The notes under the pieces: generated by a model
Databases searched by the model: none
Seen by the model: the letters and a program-made list of their open reading frames with translations, nothing else
What the model was told of the DNA's origin: nothing
In this document: positions 37,703-46,279 of the stretch, in pieces
How positions within the stretch are numbered: position 1 is the stretch's first letter
Layout: each line of letters begins with the position of its first letter
Assembly (NCBI RefSeq): GCF_002159915.1
Contig: NZ_NFJP01000012.1
Location: 54,704 to 118,703, forward strand
From: Gordonibacter sp. An230
Lineage (GTDB): Bacteria; Actinomycetota; Coriobacteriia; Coriobacteriales; Eggerthellaceae
DNA: 64,000 bases
Direction: 5' to 3'
Translations under genes and position numbers: made by a program

Positions 37703-37730
37703 GCGCATGCGGGCGGTTCGCCGCATGCGC
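37703..37730. terminator. Hairpin after kdpC
   Basis: The 10-bp stem GCGCATGCGG / CCGCATGCGC has an 8-nt loop and no U tract. A TATGAT near 37823 (with TGG before it) could then start a separate kdpDE transcript. Confidence 0.45.
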
Positions 37731-37896
37731 GGAAACGCCGACTGCGAGCGCGATGCGGGCTGTGCTCGCAAACGAAACTATGCGCGAACGCTCCGGGCGC
37801 TCGCGTGCTTTCGACGACATGGTATGATGAAATGCGGCAGAACGGGGCGGCGCCGAAAGCGCCGCCCTTTGGCCTGTTCGCGATGGGAAGGCAACG

Positions 37897-40710
37897 ATGA
37901 GCGAGACGAGTTACGGCGATTTCGAGATGCGCCGCGATCCCGATGCGATCCTCAAGCAAATTGTCGAGGCCGAGGCGGCCGAGGGCGACACGCGCGGAAA
38001 ACTCAAAATATTCTTCGGCTATGCTGCGGGTGTCGGCAAAACCTACGCCATGCTGGAAGAGGCCCATGCCGTTCGGGACAAGGGCTTCGACGTGGTGGTG
38101 GGCTACATCGAACCGCACACGCGCGCCGACACCATGGCCCTGCTCGACGGTTTGGAGCAGATTCCGCCTCTCGAGGTGAAGCATCGCGGCATCAAGCTGC
38201 GGGAATTCGATCTCGACGCGGTGCTCGAGCGCCGTCCGCAGATCGTGCTCGTGGACGAGTTCGCCCATACGAACGCGCCCGGCAGCCGCCACAAGAAGCG
38301 CTATCAGGACGTTGAGGAGCTTCTGCGCGCGGGCATCAACGTGTTCACCACCGTGAACGTGCAGCACCTCGAAGGCCTCAATGACAAAATAGCCTCCATC
38401 ACGCACGTTAGCGTGGGCGAGCGCATTCCCGACCGCGTGTTCGACGAGGCTGCGTCCGTGGAGCTGGTGGACATCGAGCCGGACGATCTCATCGAACGTT
38501 TGGAGTCCGGCAAGATCTACGTCCCCGACCGCGCTCGTACGGCGCTCGGCAACTTCTTCACGCAGAAGAACCTGGCCGCCCTGCGCGAGATCGCGCTTCG
38601 CCGCATGGCCGACCGGCTCACGCGCAAAGCAGAGCACGCGGAAGCGGGCAAGCGCGTCGGCGCGGGCGAGGACGTGCTCGTGTACGTGACGCACGACCCC
38701 GGCATCGTGAAGGCCATCCGCACTGCGGCGAACATGGCCGAGTCGTACCACGGGGCGCTCACGGCGGTTGTGGTGGACTCCTCGCGATCCAAGCGTTTGG
38801 ACAACGAGCAGCGCGGACGGCTGCGCGCCAACGTCGATTTGGCTGAGGAGCTGGGCGCGCACGTGGTCACGCTCTTCGGCGACGACATCGCCCAGCAGAT
38901 CGCCCAGTACGCCGAATTGGCCGGCATCACGCATATCGTGGTGGGAAACGCCATGGGCTTGCGCACGGTCGCGCTGGGTCGCGAGGGGCTGGTGAGCCGC
39001 CTCATGAAGCTTGCGCACGGCGCGGTGATCGATGCTGTGCCCATCAAGGACCTGCCTGCGCAGTACGGCCGGTTGCGTGAGGCCACGGGGTTCCACCCCA
39101 CCATGGGGGACGTGTGGAAGGCGCTCGCGTCGGTGGCGTTCTCGTCGGCGGTGGGCCTCGCCATTCGCGACATCGGTCTGTCGGATTCGATCACGCTCAT
39201 GCTGTACCTCATCGTGGCGCTGCTCATCGCCACGAAGGCTGACGGGTTCCTCTATGCAGTCGTCGTGGCGCTGGGCAGCACGCTTGCGTACAACTTCTTC
39301 TTCGCAGTGCCGCGGTTCACCTTCAACGCTTACGGGCTGAACTATCCGGTCATCTTCGCGTTTCTGCTCATGGGCACGTTGGTGACGTCGACATTTGCCG
39401 TGCGCATGAAGCGCCAGGCGGAAAGCACCGCGCGCCGGGCGTACCGCATGGAGGTGCTGCTCGAGTCTAGCCGCCGCCTGCAGGCGGCGAACGACCTTCC
39501 CAGCTGCTTTCGGTCCACCGCCGAGCAGGTGATCAAGCTGCTGAACCGTCCGGTGGTCATGTACCGCCTCGACGACGAAGGGCATCTGCTCCCTCCCGAG
39601 GTTCACGACGCCCCGGGCACGTCGGGCGGAGATTCGTCGTCGGACAAGCTGACCTCCCCCGAGGAGGCCGGCGTGGCGGCGTGGGTGGCTTCGAACAGCG
39701 AGCGCGCCGGCGCGACCACCGACACGCTCGTCAACGCCCGCTGCCTGTATTTGCCCATCCGCTCGAAGGACGCCGTGTTCGGGGTGGCGGGCATCGCCAT
39801 AGACGGCAACGACGACGATTTCGGCGCGTTCGAGAAGAACCTGCTGCTCATGATCCTGGACGAATGCGGACAGGCCGCCGAGCAGATCGCCTTCGCCAAC
39901 GAGCGGCGCAGCATGGAGATGCGCGTCGAGAAGGAGACGCTGCGCTCGAATTTGCTGCGCACCATCTCGCACGACCTGCGCACGCCGCTCACGAGCATTT
40001 CAGGCGACGCGGACATCCTTTTGCATGACGACGGCGCCCTCACGAAAGAGCAGAAGGAGGGCATGTACCGCGACATCCACGACGACGCGCGCTGGCTCGT
40101 GACGTTGGTGGAGAACCTGCTGTCCATCACGCGCATAGACAACGGCACCATGCAGATCGCCCAACAGCCCGAGTTGGTGGGTGAAGTCGTTCATGAGGCA
40201 CTTCTTCATGTCGACAGGAGGGCGGAGGCTCGCCGCATCGACGTGAACATCGGGGACGATCTGTTGATGGCGGTCATGGACGCGCGCCTGATCGTGCAGG
40301 TGATCATCAACTTGGTGAACAATGCCGTGTCCTACACGCCGTCCGAAGGCCGCATCACGGTGTCGGCGCGCGAGGAGCGTCTGGTCGAGGGCGGCGCGCG
40401 CGTGCGCATCTCGGTTGCCGACGAAGGGCCCGGCATTTCCGATGAGGATCGCGAGCACATCTTCGATCTGTTCTACAATGGTTCCACCGGCAAGCCGAGC
40501 GGGAAAAGCGGCGACTTCAAGCGCGGCATGGGCTTGGGGTTGTCTCTGTGCCGCTCCATCGTGGAGGTGCATGGTGGAAAGCTTGAGGTGCGTAACGCTC
40601 TTCCGCATGGGTGCGTGTTCTCCTTCACGTTGCCGGCGGTGGACGCGAATGCGCTGGTGAGCGAAGCGCGTCGGCAAGACGAAGGGAGGACGGAGGAAGC
40701 GCGTGGCTGA
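37897..40710 (+). CDS. kdpD: Osmosensitive K+ channel histidine kinase KdpD
   Basis: KdpD senses low K+ or osmotic stress and phosphorylates KdpE. The 937-residue protein has the N-terminal KdpD domain with Walker A GYAAGVGKTY (41-50) and VDEFAHTNAPGSRHKKRYQDV, a universal-stress-like domain, four clustered membrane helices, a GAF-type region, and a kinase core with H-box SHDLRTPLTS (His692). N- and G-boxes follow (NLVNNAVSYTP, DEGPGIS, GMGLGLSLC). The kdpE start lies inside its last codons, so the two are coupled. Confidence 0.96.
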   Translation: MSETSYGDFEMRRDPDAILKQIVEAEAAEGDTRGKLKIFFGYAAGVGKTYAMLEEAHAVRDKGFDVVVGYIEPHTRADTMALLDGLEQIPPLEVKHRGIKLREFDLDAVLERRPQIVLVDEFAHTNAPGSRHKKRYQDVEELLRAGINVFTTVNVQHLEGLNDKIASITHVSVGERIPDRVFDEAASVELVDIEPDDLIERLESGKIYVPDRARTALGNFFTQKNLAALREIALRRMADRLTRKAEHAEAGKRVGAGEDVLVYVTHDPGIVKAIRTAANMAESYHGALTAVVVDSSRSKRLDNEQRGRLRANVDLAEELGAHVVTLFGDDIAQQIAQYAELAGITHIVVGNAMGLRTVALGREGLVSRLMKLAHGAVIDAVPIKDLPAQYGRLREATGFHPTMGDVWKALASVAFSSAVGLAIRDIGLSDSITLMLYLIVALLIATKADGFLYAVVVALGSTLAYNFFFAVPRFTFNAYGLNYPVIFAFLLMGTLVTSTFAVRMKRQAESTARRAYRMEVLLESSRRLQAANDLPSCFRSTAEQVIKLLNRPVVMYRLDDEGHLLPPEVHDAPGTSGGDSSSDKLTSPEEAGVAAWVASNSERAGATTDTLVNARCLYLPIRSKDAVFGVAGIAIDGNDDDFGAFEKNLLLMILDECGQAAEQIAFANERRSMEMRVEKETLRSNLLRTISHDLRTPLTSISGDADILLHDDGALTKEQKEGMYRDIHDDARWLVTLVENLLSITRIDNGTMQIAQQPELVGEVVHEALLHVDRRAEARRIDVNIGDDLLMAVMDARLIVQVIINLVNNAVSYTPSEGRITVSAREERLVEGGARVRISVADEGPGISDEDREHIFDLFYNGSTGKPSGKSGDFKRGMGLGLSLCRSIVEVHGGKLEVRNALPHGCVFSFTLPAVDANALVSEARRQDEGRTEEARG

Positions 40711-41410
40711 TGGATACCGGATACTTGTGGTCGAGGACGATGCTGCCGTGCGTCGCCTGGTCACAACGACGCTCAACGTGCACGGGTACGCGGTGCACGA
40801 GGCGAAAACGGCTTCGCAAGCGCTGTTGGAGCTGTCGTCGCAAGCGCCCGACCTGGCTATCCTCGACTTGGGGCTGCCCGACGGCAACGGCGTGGACGTT
40901 ATTCGCACGCTGCGGGAGTGGTCGTCGCTTCCGGTGATCGTGCTGTCCGCGCGTCTCGAGGACGCCGACAAGGTGGCGGCCCTCGATGCCGGGGCCGACG
41001 ACTATCTGGTGAAGCCGTTCTCCGTGGAGGAGCTGCTCGCGCGCGTGCGCGTGGCGTTGCGTCGCCTCGACCGCGAGCGCGCGCTCGCAGGGGGTCCCGA
41101 GGAGGTCGTCTACGAGAACGGAGCGCTGCGCATCGACTACTCAGCCGCCTGCGTGACGCGCGATGGCGAAGAGGTGCACCTCACGCCGTCGGAGTACAAG
41201 CTTCTGTGCCTGCTCGCGCGCAACACCGGCAAGGTGCTCACGCACAACTATCTGCTCAAGGAGGTGTGGGGCAGCGCGCTCGCTTCCGACCGCTCGTCGC
41301 TGCGCGTGTTCATGGCCACGCTGCGCAAGAAGATCGAGCCCGATCCCGCCAAGCCCGCCTACATTCAAACCCATGTGGGCGTGGGCTATCGCATGATGCG
41401 CGTGGAGTGA
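40703..41410 (+). CDS. kdpE: Response regulator KdpE
   Basis: This is an OmpR-type regulator of 235 residues, expected to activate kdpFABC. The receiver domain has acidic residues EDD at 11-13, phosphoacceptor Asp55 (LAILDLGLPDGNG) and Lys in VKPFS. The winged helix has LTPSEYKLLCLLARNTGKVLTHNYLLKEVWG and SLRVFMATLRKKIE. The start is a GTG overlapping the kdpD stop by eight bases. Confidence 0.95.
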   Translation: MADGYRILVVEDDAAVRRLVTTTLNVHGYAVHEAKTASQALLELSSQAPDLAILDLGLPDGNGVDVIRTLREWSSLPVIVLSARLEDADKVAALDAGADDYLVKPFSVEELLARVRVALRRLDRERALAGGPEEVVYENGALRIDYSAACVTRDGEEVHLTPSEYKLLCLLARNTGKVLTHNYLLKEVWGSALASDRSSLRVFMATLRKKIEPDPAKPAYIQTHVGVGYRMMRVE

Positions 41411-41880
41411 GGGCGGTTCGATCCGAAGCGTCTTCGATGCCCGGCGCCGCGTCCATGGCGTGTTGAATCTGGCGGCGGTGCGTCGTCGAAGGTCCGCTTT
41501 CGAGGCGGAGGATGAGCGACTCGGCGTCTTCGATCACGGGTGCTTTGCATGAGGCTGCAGCACGGACGCTGTTCTCGTATGATCTCTCAAACCCGGCAAG
41601 CCCTTTGTTCTCGTCGCGATCCCTTGTGGTAAAGCGATGCTTGCGCTGTGCCGAGCGTGGCCGGCGCCCGCTCCAGCGAGTTGCATCGCGCTCGCTGCGC
41701 GTCGTCCCCGACCGGCGCGCCAAGCGGATTTGACGAAATGACAGGGATATTAGCTTGAGCGCGAGCTTCTGATCGGCGAAAATGGGAAGGGGGTGGCACC
41801 GTCTATCCCGAATGTCGAAGAAAAGCAATTGTTCGATGACGCGAGCGCTCCAGGGTGGAAAAGCGATCAGGAGGAAGCGC
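41411..41880. other. Gene-less region between kdpE and the XRE gene
   Basis: I see no gene in these 470 bases. A stretch near 41729-41755 is locally AT-rich (TTTGACG, then GATATT), but the spacing is wrong for a normal promoter. AGGAGG just before 41881 is the ribosome site of the next gene. Confidence 0.4.
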
Positions 41881-42402
41881 ATGGTGGGGGATAAGTTGGT
41901 GAAGCTGCGGAAGAAGCAGGGGATGAGCCAGCAGCAGGTGGCGTCGGTGCTCGGCGTAACCCGGCAGACGGTGTCCAATTGGGAATGCGGTCAGGGCGCT
42001 CCGGCGCTCGACAAGGCGGGCGAGCTTGCGCGGCTGTACGGCGTGAGCTTGGACGATCTGGTGGCCGATGCCGTGGCAGTGATGACTGCCGATTCCGTTG
42101 TCGACGCGGAGCCGCGCGACTTGCATGTGCTTAAACTGCTAGAAGGGCGACGCTGCCGCATATGCTACCGCCGCTCCGACATGGTGGACATCATGAAGTC
42201 CTCCTCCCTGCCCGACAAGGCGCGCGTGTTGGGGGTCACCGACGACTGGATGCGGGTCGGACACGATCTGGGCACCGGCAACCCCTGGTCGAAGAAGGAG
42301 GCGGCGATCAGCCTCATCGACGTGAACCTCGTCGACAGCGTGCTCGTCTGGCCGATCGATGACGATGCGGCGGCGCCGACTCCAAAGGGGGCGGAGGCGT
42401 GA
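41881..42402 (+). CDS. XRE-family transcriptional regulator with unknown C-terminal domain
   Basis: The 173-residue protein begins with a full Cro/CI helix-turn-helix (KLVKLRKKQGMSQQQVASVLGVTRQTVSNWECGQGAPALDKAGELARLYGVSLDDL). A ~100-residue domain that I do not recognise follows. The latter contains CRICYRRSDMVDIM and may sense a ligand. AGGAGG precedes the ATG at 41881. It overlaps the start of a small membrane protein gene by one base and is probably co-transcribed with it; together they may form a regulator/membrane-sensor pair. Confidence 0.8.
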   Translation: MVGDKLVKLRKKQGMSQQQVASVLGVTRQTVSNWECGQGAPALDKAGELARLYGVSLDDLVADAVAVMTADSVVDAEPRDLHVLKLLEGRRCRICYRRSDMVDIMKSSSLPDKARVLGVTDDWMRVGHDLGTGNPWSKKEAAISLIDVNLVDSVLVWPIDDDAAAPTPKGAEA

Positions 42403-42767
42403 TGGAGCTTCTGCTGATCGTCATCATCGTGCAGCTTGGGTTCGTGCTGAGCAGACTGCCCAAGGGGAAGGGGGCTTCAGAGGAAAGCTTCCTCGATCAC
42501 TACGTTCGCGAGCGCAAGAAGAATGCCGAGCTCGTTGCCTCCCAGCTGCGCGAACTGCGCCTGCGGGCATGCTCGTTCACCCTTTGGGAGCCGGGGCGCG
42601 TCTTCGTCGAAGCGGGTTCTCCCGCCTCGCAAGGGCGCGGCGTCGTCATCGATTCGGACGACGTGTGGGTGCTCATCGAATGCCCGGCTCCTTTCGGCGC
42701 CAAAGGGGCGACGCAGCGTTTGCTCCGCATCGAGGATGTCAAGTCCGTCGCCGAGATCGTCGGATGA
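42402..42767 (+). CDS. Small membrane-anchored protein of unknown function
   Basis: The 121-residue product has one N-terminal membrane helix (ELLLIVIIVQLGFVLSRL), then a charged, probably cytoplasmic region with a helical segment (ESFLDHYVRERKKNAELVASQLRELRLR) and a β-rich end. I do not recognise a family. GGAGG lies just before the ATG at 42402; a GTG one codon earlier is possible. It follows the XRE gene with overlapping stop and start (TGATG) and precedes a terminator. Confidence 0.65.
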   Translation: MELLLIVIIVQLGFVLSRLPKGKGASEESFLDHYVRERKKNAELVASQLRELRLRACSFTLWEPGRVFVEAGSPASQGRGVVIDSDDVWVLIECPAPFGAKGATQRLLRIEDVKSVAEIVG

Positions 42768-42773
42768 TCCCGA

Positions 42774-42814
42774 CCCGTCGGTGTCTCCGCTCGGAGGAGC
42801 CGACGGGTCTTTGA
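42774..42814 (+). terminator. Rho-independent terminator
   Basis: The stem GACCCGTCGG / CCGACGGGTC ends in TTT, with a second small stem (TCTCCG/CGGAGGA) in the loop. It lies seven bases after the preceding stop. Confidence 0.8.
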
Positions 42815-44044
42815 CCTAATCGGTCAGCTGCTGTGCAGCGTTCGCCGACCGCGAGAAGCGGATGCCGTGCGACGTCCCGCCTCCCGTCGAACGTGGGCGG
42901 TGCTGTATTGGGGGCGGAGCGGCGTTCGAAGGCGAGCCGACGCCGCTCCGCCCCCATGCGCTGATAAGCTTCGGGAAGCCACGTGCCGTGGAAAGGGGTT
43001 GTTGCAACGCGTCGCCGAACTCGCCGAATGCCGAACAGCCATCGCGAGGGGCGTGCATGGTTCTCTCGATGCCGAGCGCCCTCGTTAAGGCCGGGCGCAT
43101 GTTCTGCCGGGAGCATGGCCGTCTCCCCAAGGTTGCTCGTGCTTGGGCCGATCCCGCCCCTCCCGGGTTTGCGCGGAGGCTCCATCCCAGGTGCGTGCGG
43201 CCTTCTCTTCGGGCTCATCTCGTGCGCCGTGGGCGCGGTGCTCGCTGATCGGCGTGTCGAGGGATGGCTGGGAACGGATCGGGACGGAGCCCGTGCCATG
43301 ATCTCGCCTCCTTCGATGGCGGTGGCGAGGGCGCGTCCGTACGCGATGCGCGTCGCGCATCCTTCTGGCATGCAAGGCGCGCCTGTCGCGGGCGCGTTCG
43401 ATCGTCTTCTGGTTTCGAGGAGCTTGCAAGCGCTGCGTCCGGCCGACGGGGAGCGCCCTCCCCTTGCCTCTTCGGAGCGCGCAGGATGCGCGGCGCTCCC
43501 GCCGGCTCGTTCCAGCGAAGCCATAGCGCGTCTGGGAACGTATCTACGAGGAAGGGGATTCGACGCGCAGGGGCATCGTGCCATGGTTGGCCAAGGGATA
43601 CTCGCTCAAGAACGCTCGTTCATGGACCAGGTCTCTGGTTCGACGCCCGGCCCATCGTCGCTCGAAGCGCGTTTCGCACGAACGATGCCGGTCAAAGGCT
43701 TGGAAGATCGATGCGCTTTGGGCTTCGCCAAAGGATGGCAGGGCATCAACGGGAGGGCGATGCTTCGCTTCAGGCGAGAGGGCATGGCTGCGGAGCAGAT
43801 TTCGTGGCGGGCGGCGTGTTGGGCGAAGGGGCGAGCTGTCTTTGGCGAGCGGCAATGCGCGCCGACGATCCGAAAGCGCTTGGCTGCGAGTTGCTGGCTT
43901 TGCGGGAGGCGATGGAAGGTCGAAGCTCGAGTAGGCGACGTTCGTCGCCAGGCAAGGCGAGAGGGCGACTTTCGAGCGCGGAGAGGGGCGTATCGACCAG
44001 CTGCCCGCGCGGCTGCAGCTCCTTCGCCAACTGGCCGCGCTCGG
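42815..44044. other. Gene-less region with a GC hairpin and decayed coding patches
   Basis: No intact gene is supportable in 1.2 kb. A perfect 16-bp stem (42910-42925 with 42940-42955, left arm GGGGGCGGAGCGGCGT) has a 14-nt loop. The right end (about 43880-44035) reads as ELLALREAMEGRSS in one frame and ERATFERGEGRIDQLPARLQ in another, which looks like frameshifted remains of a helical protein. A long plus frame over this area continues as pure antisense of the menaquinone methyltransferase and is not a gene. Confidence 0.4.
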
Positions 44045-44788
44045 TTACTCCGGTTTCCTCGCCACGTGCACCGCAGCGATGCCGCCAGTGTGGTTCTTCC
44101 AGGTCACATCCTCGAACCCGGCCTTCTCCATCATGGCCGCCAAGCCCTGCTGGTCGGGGAACGCCTTGATCGAACGCGCCAGGTACACGAAACCCTCGCG
44201 GTCGCCCGTGATGAGCCCACCCCAGAACGGTATGAGGTGCTTGAGGTAGAAATGGTAGAGCGCACGCCACACGCGGTTCGGCGGCGTGCTGAACTCCAGG
44301 CACACGAGCGAGCCGCCCGGCTTCAGCACGCGGAGCATCTCGGCGAGCGCCCGGTCGCGCTCGGGCATGTTGCGGATGCCGTAGGCCATGGTGATCGCAT
44401 CGTACGACTCGTCGGCGTAGGGGATGTCCTGCGCGTCCACCACCTCGAAGTCAACCGGCACGCCGTTCGCCTTGCCGTCGGCATAGTGCATGCGCGCCAC
44501 GTCGAGCATCTCGTTCACGAGGTCGGTGCACTGGATGTGGGCCGGCCGCTTCGCGCGCGCCACGGTGAACGCCACATCGCCCGTGCCGCCCGCGATGTCC
44601 AGCACGTCGTCGTCCGGGCCGATGGGGGCCTGGCGCATCATGCCGGCGAGCCACGCCTTGTACGCGCCGAAGCTCGACACGGCGTTGAACCGCTCGTACT
44701 TCTTCGCGATGGTCGAGAATATCTCCTTCACGCGCGCGGACGAGAGGTCGGCGGGCGCTTCCTTGCCGGTGGCGGTGTCGATGCTCAC
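44045..44788 (-). CDS. menG: Demethylmenaquinone methyltransferase (UbiE/MenG family)
   Basis: This 247-residue SAM-dependent enzyme carries out the last step of menaquinone synthesis, C-methylation of demethylmenaquinone at the membrane surface. Conserved segments are FNAVSSFGAYKAWL, SAM-binding VLDIAGGTGDVAF, ITMAYGIRNMPERDRALAEMLRVLKPGG and the later LEFSTP, in family order and at usual length. The start is a GTG at 44788 with GGAG nine bases upstream. No other menaquinone gene is adjacent. Menaquinone would feed the flavoprotein reductases nearby. Confidence 0.93.
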   Translation of the reverse strand: MSIDTATGKEAPADLSSARVKEIFSTIAKKYERFNAVSSFGAYKAWLAGMMRQAPIGPDDDVLDIAGGTGDVAFTVARAKRPAHIQCTDLVNEMLDVARMHYADGKANGVPVDFEVVDAQDIPYADESYDAITMAYGIRNMPERDRALAEMLRVLKPGGSLVCLEFSTPPNRVWRALYHFYLKHLIPFWGGLITGDREGFVYLARSIKAFPDQQGLAAMMEKAGFEDVTWKNHTGGIAAVHVARKPE

Positions 44789-44852
44789 AGGTGGCGCTCC
44801 ATCAGGTAAACGTGGTCGGTCGATTGGCGAAGCCCCAGTATAGCGCGACGCC

Positions 44853-45971
44853 CTAGAAGTCGGATGCTATCTCGCAGGTTCTCCGCAGATGGTTCGCCAG
44901 GTACGGCACCGCGAACCGCACGTATCCCCGCCGCGGGGCTTCTATGATGCCGGCGCTCATCAGGCGCTTGCGGTACTTTTGCGCGTAGTCGCGCGTGACG
45001 CCCATGCGCTCGGCGATGTCTGCGAGGCGACTTTCATTCTCGTCTTGGGACATGGCGACCAGGAAGCACGCGTCCTTGTCGGAAAGCGCGGCGAGCGTTG
45101 TGCCGCACACGTCGTTTTCGAAGCTGGCCTGTGCGCTTGCCAAGGCGTTCTCGAGGGATTCGTCGTCTACGGTTCCGTCGTCTGCAGCGTACAGCACCAG
45201 GTTGTGCCCAACAAGTTGAAGCAGGTAGGGAGAACCGCACGTCGCCGCCACTGCTCTGCGCCTGTGATCGGGCGATACGTGCAAGCCCAGCTGCTTGAAA
45301 GCCTTGACGAAGAACGCGTCGATCTCCACTGGGGCAAGAGGCTCAAGCGAAAGCTTGCCTGCACGGTTAAGGAAGGTGAGAACACGATCGTTCAACGTCG
45401 CCGAGACAGCAGCCGGCAGCCCCGCCATGATCAACGCGACGTTCGCGCGCGCCCCGACGAGCTCCTGATAGGCAGCGACAAGCTGGCGCACCTGCGGATC
45501 GTTTCCTTGGATCTCGTCCACGAGGATGAGAACGCCCCTGTTCCGTTGTGCGAGGGCTTCGCAAAGATGCGAGAGCTGGTAAGGGAAACTCTTCGATGTG
45601 CGGACGTTCCGATCGAATTGCAGGCCGGCCGAGAATCCCAGTGCCCCGACGCTTCCGCCGGTGAGATGTGCTGTCTTCTCCTTCACGTAACGCTCGCCGT
45701 CATCCTGGATTTTCTCGATGACGCGCTCGAGCATGCCCTCGGTGGCGATGGTCGGATTCGCTACGACGAAGCCGAGCTCACGTGCGCGGTCCGCCACCTC
45801 CCAAAGGAGCACCGTCTTGCCCGATCCTCTTTGGCCCAGGAGGAGGGTCGCCCTGCTGCGGCTTCCCGGAGGCTCCTCGAGCCCCGCAAGCATTTCGGCC
45901 ACGACGGCATCTCGGCCGACAAGGCGGCTCGGCCGGTTGCCGAACGCTGGGGAGAACACGCTGTCTCTCAT
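44853..45971 (-). CDS. AAA+ ATPase with C-terminal winged helix (Orc1/Cdc6-like)
   Basis: The 372-residue protein is a STAND/AAA_16-type ATPase. Walker A is LLGQRGSGKTVLLWE near residue 45, Walker B is GVLILVDEIQGND, and a sensor segment VALIMAGLP follows. The C-terminal ~100 residues contain a winged helix (LADIAERMGVTRDYAQKYRKRLMSAGIIEAPRRGYVRFAVPYL), suggesting DNA binding. AAGGAGC precedes the ATG. An exact 19-bp tandem repeat overlaps its promoter. The role is not known; it resembles stand-alone ATPases of mobile or defence regions, but no partner is adjacent. Confidence 0.8.
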   Translation of the reverse strand: MRDSVFSPAFGNRPSRLVGRDAVVAEMLAGLEEPPGSRSRATLLLGQRGSGKTVLLWEVADRARELGFVVANPTIATEGMLERVIEKIQDDGERYVKEKTAHLTGGSVGALGFSAGLQFDRNVRTSKSFPYQLSHLCEALAQRNRGVLILVDEIQGNDPQVRQLVAAYQELVGARANVALIMAGLPAAVSATLNDRVLTFLNRAGKLSLEPLAPVEIDAFFVKAFKQLGLHVSPDHRRRAVAATCGSPYLLQLVGHNLVLYAADDGTVDDESLENALASAQASFENDVCGTTLAALSDKDACFLVAMSQDENESRLADIAERMGVTRDYAQKYRKRLMSAGIIEAPRRGYVRFAVPYLANHLRRTCEIASDF

Positions 45972-45986
45972 AATGCTCCTTCATTG

Positions 45987-46024
45987 CTTTCCTTTTTTTC
46001 CTATTCTTTCCTTTTTTTCCTATT
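45987..46024 (-). repeat. Exact 19-bp tandem repeat at the AAA ATPase promoter
   Basis: CTTTCCTTTTTTTCCTATT (plus strand) occurs twice head to tail (45987-46005 and 46006-46024). On the minus strand it sits directly downstream of TTGACA and overlaps an AAGAAT at 16-base spacing, ahead of the ribosome site. It probably serves as operator repeats for autoregulation. Confidence 0.7.
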
Positions 46025-46240
46025 TGTCAATGACGAGGATGAAAAGGCGCGCGCATTGATGGGAGGTAATCTAGCTGGCTGGACAAAATCGAAGGCTATG
46101 GCAAGGGGGACGCGGGTTGCGGGAGTGCGCTGCTTGCGTGAAAGCATAAAACCGCAGGTCGCAACAGTCTGTGACGAATCGGGCGAACGTGGAGGCCCCC
46201 CCAAATCACCCCGTTTTGTCCATGATGCTATCGGTTATAT

Positions 46241-46276
46241 AAAAAAGCGCGGTCGCCGGGGGAAGGCAGCCGCGCT
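46241..46276 (-). terminator. Rho-independent terminator of the radical SAM gene
   Basis: On the minus strand the stem AGCGCGG / CCGCGCT is followed by TTTTT, just after the stop at 46280. Confidence 0.7.
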
Positions 46277-46279
46277 CTC

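Noticed and set aside
36976..39972. 998-aa minus frame across kdpC-kdpD
   Set aside because: It is antisense to kdpC and kdpD, both clear genes, and its composition (Arg, His, Gln, Val) is typical of antisense frames in high-GC DNA.
42983..44809. 608-aa plus frame over the gap and menaquinone methyltransferase
   Set aside because: The right half is antisense of the methyltransferase; the left half has no start signals or family.
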